From Aristolochia californica (Eukaryota; Streptophyta; Magnoliopsida; Piperales; Aristolochiaceae), in contig JARWKL010000004.1 in the NCBI GenBank assembly GCA_029961685.1, positions 19,094,348 to 19,158,347 on the forward strand: a stretch of 64,000 nt of DNA, in the 5' to 3' direction. The translations under genes and the position numbers were made by a program. The notes under the pieces were generated by a model. The model was given only the letters and a program-made list of their open reading frames with translations, was not told where the DNA came from and made no database searches. Below, in pieces: positions 62,203 through 64,000 of the stretch (position 1 is its first letter; the number at the start of each line of letters is the position of its first letter).

Positions 62203-64000
62203 TTGCCTCCCAATCCAAAAGTCAATCCTTACAAAAAATATAGCCCGTTACGCATGATAAATCACTTTACAATCATCTATGATCGTTAGGTATGCTTTTT
62301 GTAAATGTGCAAAATATTGGCTTGTTTTACTCGGGTAAATATCCCACCGCACGTTCACTTGAGAATTTAATGTTATTCTCTTTAAAAAGTTTGGATCCAA
62401 AGGTCATTTGCATCTTTAACATGTTTCACGGAAGCATATCAATTTTTTAAAACATGTGTAGAAAAATCTCTTTCTTATAAAATTCCAAGTAATTAGGGTT
62501 GAACTAGTGGAATTTCCCAAACTCGGATAACAAAACTTTTTTGCTCATTTGTGGTGTGTGAATAAATTTTCTTTACTTACATTTGTTCTTGCTTAAAATT
62601 TTTTCCATACATAAACTCTAAAATTTTCATTTTGTTGTGATCTATTTGACTTTTATCGCTTTTTTTGTTTACAAGATGAAGCGAAAGTGAAAACTCAAGA
62701 TTTTATTTAAGAAAAAAAAGTACACATCTTAAATGGAAATGCACAAATTTAGAGTGTGATCATTCTAAAAAGTGTCTATAATTTTTTTGGATTGTAAACC
62801 TTTCTTTAGATTTTATATATCAGGTTTTGGCAATCGTCGGGAAATGGGGGAGGCAGGGGATTTTTAACCGATTGTTGACTCCCAATCCATAAGTCATTCC
62901 TTGCAAAAATATAGCCTGTTATGAATGATAAATAAGTTTACAATCGTATATGATTGTTACGTATGCCTTTTGTAAATGGGAAAAATAAAGGCTTGTTTGA
63001 CCTGTGTAAATATCCCACCCACAAGTTCACTTGAGAATTTAATGTTATTCTCTTTAAAAGGTTTGGATCCATAGGTCATTTGCATCTTTAACATGTTTCA
63101 AGCATGCATATCCATTTTTTAAAACATGTGTAGAAAAATCTCTTTCTTATAAAATTCCAACCTATTAGGGTTGAACGAGTGGAATTTCCCAAACACGGAT
63201 AACAAAACTTTTGTGCTCATTTTGTGGTGTGTGAATAAATTTTCTTTACTTACATTTGTGACTGCTTAATATTTTTTCCTCACATAAACTCTAAATTCTT
63301 AATTATTTGTGATCTATTTGCCTTTTATCTTTTTTTTAGTTTACGAGATGAAGGAAAAGTGAAAACTCAAGTTTTGATTTAAGAAAAAAAAGTACACATG
63401 TAAAATGGAAATGCACAATGCACAAATGTAGAGAGTGATAATTCCAAAAAGTGTCTGTAATTTTTAGGGATTGTAAACCCTTTTTAGTTTTAATATATTA
63501 GGTTTCACAACCATCGGGAAAAGAGGGAGGCAGGGGATTTTTAACCGAGTGTTGACTCCCTATCTATTAGTCATTCCTTAAAAAAATATAGCCCGTTACG
63601 CATAATAAATCACTTTACAATCATCTATGATCGATACGTCAGCTTTTTGTAAATGGGCAAAATAATGGCTTGCTTGACTTTGGTAAACATCCCACCGCAC
63701 ATTCTCTTGAGAATTTAATGTTATTCTCTTTAAATGATTTGGATCCACTGGTAATTTGCTTCTTTAACATGTTTCAAGCATGGATATCCATTTTTTAAAA
63801 CATGTGTAGAAAAATCTCTTTCTTGTAAAATTCCAAGCTATTAGGGTTAAACTAGTAGAATTTCCCAAACTTGGATAACAAGACTTTTGTGTTCATTTGT
63901 GGTGTGTGAATAAATTTTTTGTACTTACATTTGTTGTTGCTTTAAATTTTTTCCATACAAAAACTCCAAAATTTTCATTTTGTTGTGATCTATTTGCCTT

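Larger units (their letters stand above)
1..64000. repeat. Satellite DNA array, ~672-bp monomer, head-to-tail, whole window
   Basis: The same AT-rich unit recurs from the first to the last base with no unrelated sequence between copies. I set landmarks at TTGACTCC following the G-rich box; 95 are present (31 to 63552), most 665-680 bp apart. Outlying intervals are 601, 630, 633, 641, 649, 654, 655, 658 and 660 bp (deletions), 705 and 721 bp (poly-G expansion), 841 bp (partial duplication) and 949 bp (two units fused by a deletion). All units face the same way. Conserved short blocks are CTCGGGTAAATATCCCACCG, GGATCC, ACATGTTTCAAGCATGC, ATTAGGGTTGAAC, AAAATTTT, ACGAGATGAAGG and TTTTTATATATCAGG. 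The window begins and ends inside the array, so its true size is unknown. Array form, homogeneity and lack of genes are seen directly; a heterochromatic or centromeric location is inferred. I do not recognise the family. Confidence 0.98.
52510..64000. repeat. Zone 3 end: monomers outside the heptamer, partly dimeric
   Basis: Landmarks lie at 52817, 53491, 54166, 54821, 55497, 56176, 56843, 57519, 58195, 58874, 59549, 60226, 60895, 61570, 62203, 62875 and 63552; the last unit is cut by the window end. Units have AACCGAGTG and AGTACACATC. Many have GGATCCATTGG for GGATCCATAGG and GATGATGGG for GATGAAGGG. Two dimer duplications are annotated separately. The 54166 unit (655 bp) lacks about 20 bases near 54680, where CACATCTAAAATGGAA is expected. 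No gene, RNA or foreign insertion is visible. Confidence 0.85.

Noticed and set aside
1..64000. CRISPR-like regular repetition
   Set aside because: The unit is about 672 bp with no alternation of short identical repeats and unique spacers, and no cas genes are present.
1..64000. Telomere-like TTTAGGG (in TTTTTAGGGATTG) and TTAGGG (in ATTAGGGTTG) in each monomer
   Set aside because: Each occurs singly at a fixed place and never in tandem, so it is not interstitial telomeric repeat; heptamers and hexamers like these are expected by chance.
1..64000. TATATATCAGG preceded by TTTTT in each unit as a possible promoter TATA box
   Set aside because: TATATA is common in a sequence this AT-rich, no start site or transcript can be seen, and it is mutated in many units.

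Overview
The whole 64-kb window is one uninterrupted tandem array of a single AT-rich satellite repeat. All units are in the same orientation, and the array enters and leaves the window in mid-unit. I see no protein gene, RNA gene, transposon or unique spacer. Taking TTGACTCC (or its mutated form) just after the G-rich box as landmark, I placed 95 landmarks from 31 to 63552. Most neighbouring landmarks are 665-680 bp apart, typically 672-676. This is a eukaryotic satellite of centromeric, pericentromeric or other heterochromatic type. A plant or an animal with large heterochromatic blocks would both fit. I do not recognise the family, and the sequence alone does not name the organism. Almost every unit carries, in order: a G-rich box, TTGACTCC, a CTCGGGTAAATATCCCACCG segment, a GGATCC (BamHI) site, a dyad built on ACATGTTT / AAACATGT, ATTAGGGTTGAAC, AAAATTTT, a T-run before TTTACGAGATGAAGG, and TTTTTATATATCAGG leading into the next G-rich box.

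The array is not homogeneous. Zone 1 (1 to about 8.75 kb) has units with GAGCGTTT after TTTAAT and with TTTACGGGATGAAGGGAGAGC. Zone 2 (about 8.75 to 36.15 kb) lacks that 8-bp block, has gained TTTTATCTC before the T-run, and keeps AGTATACATC. Zone 3 (about 36.15 kb to the end) has AGTACACATC and GAGAGTGATAATT, and from about 38.3 kb mostly AACCGAGTG instead of AACTGAGTG.

Several orders of repeat lie on top of the monomer. Zone 2 is two diverged copies of an approximately 12-kb super-repeat (8731-20988 and 20989-32951) that pass through the same series of monomer subtypes. The first copy contains a very young, gap-free 2018-bp trimer duplication (9165-13200, 12 substitutions counted). Zone 2 ends in a run of six near-uniform monomers. 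Zone 3 contains a heptamer higher-order repeat of about 4.74 kb (types A to G, about 39.2-52.5 kb). One copy is complete, the second is enlarged by a 2072-bp internal duplication through an F/C hybrid monomer, and the third is cut short. Type D carries a G homopolymer of 9, 30 and 41 bases in its three intact copies. In a fourth D the tract is absent because a deletion fused C to D. Two dimeric duplications follow (53.5-56.2 and 57.5-60.2 kb).

The most interesting material is structural: nested records of unequal crossover, an expanding poly-G tract and its apparent loss, a 169-bp partial-monomer insertion, a conserved dyad, and a CENP-B-box-like motif that reaches a full match to the core consensus in two monomers. 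All short open frames are by-products of the repeat and are not annotated as genes.
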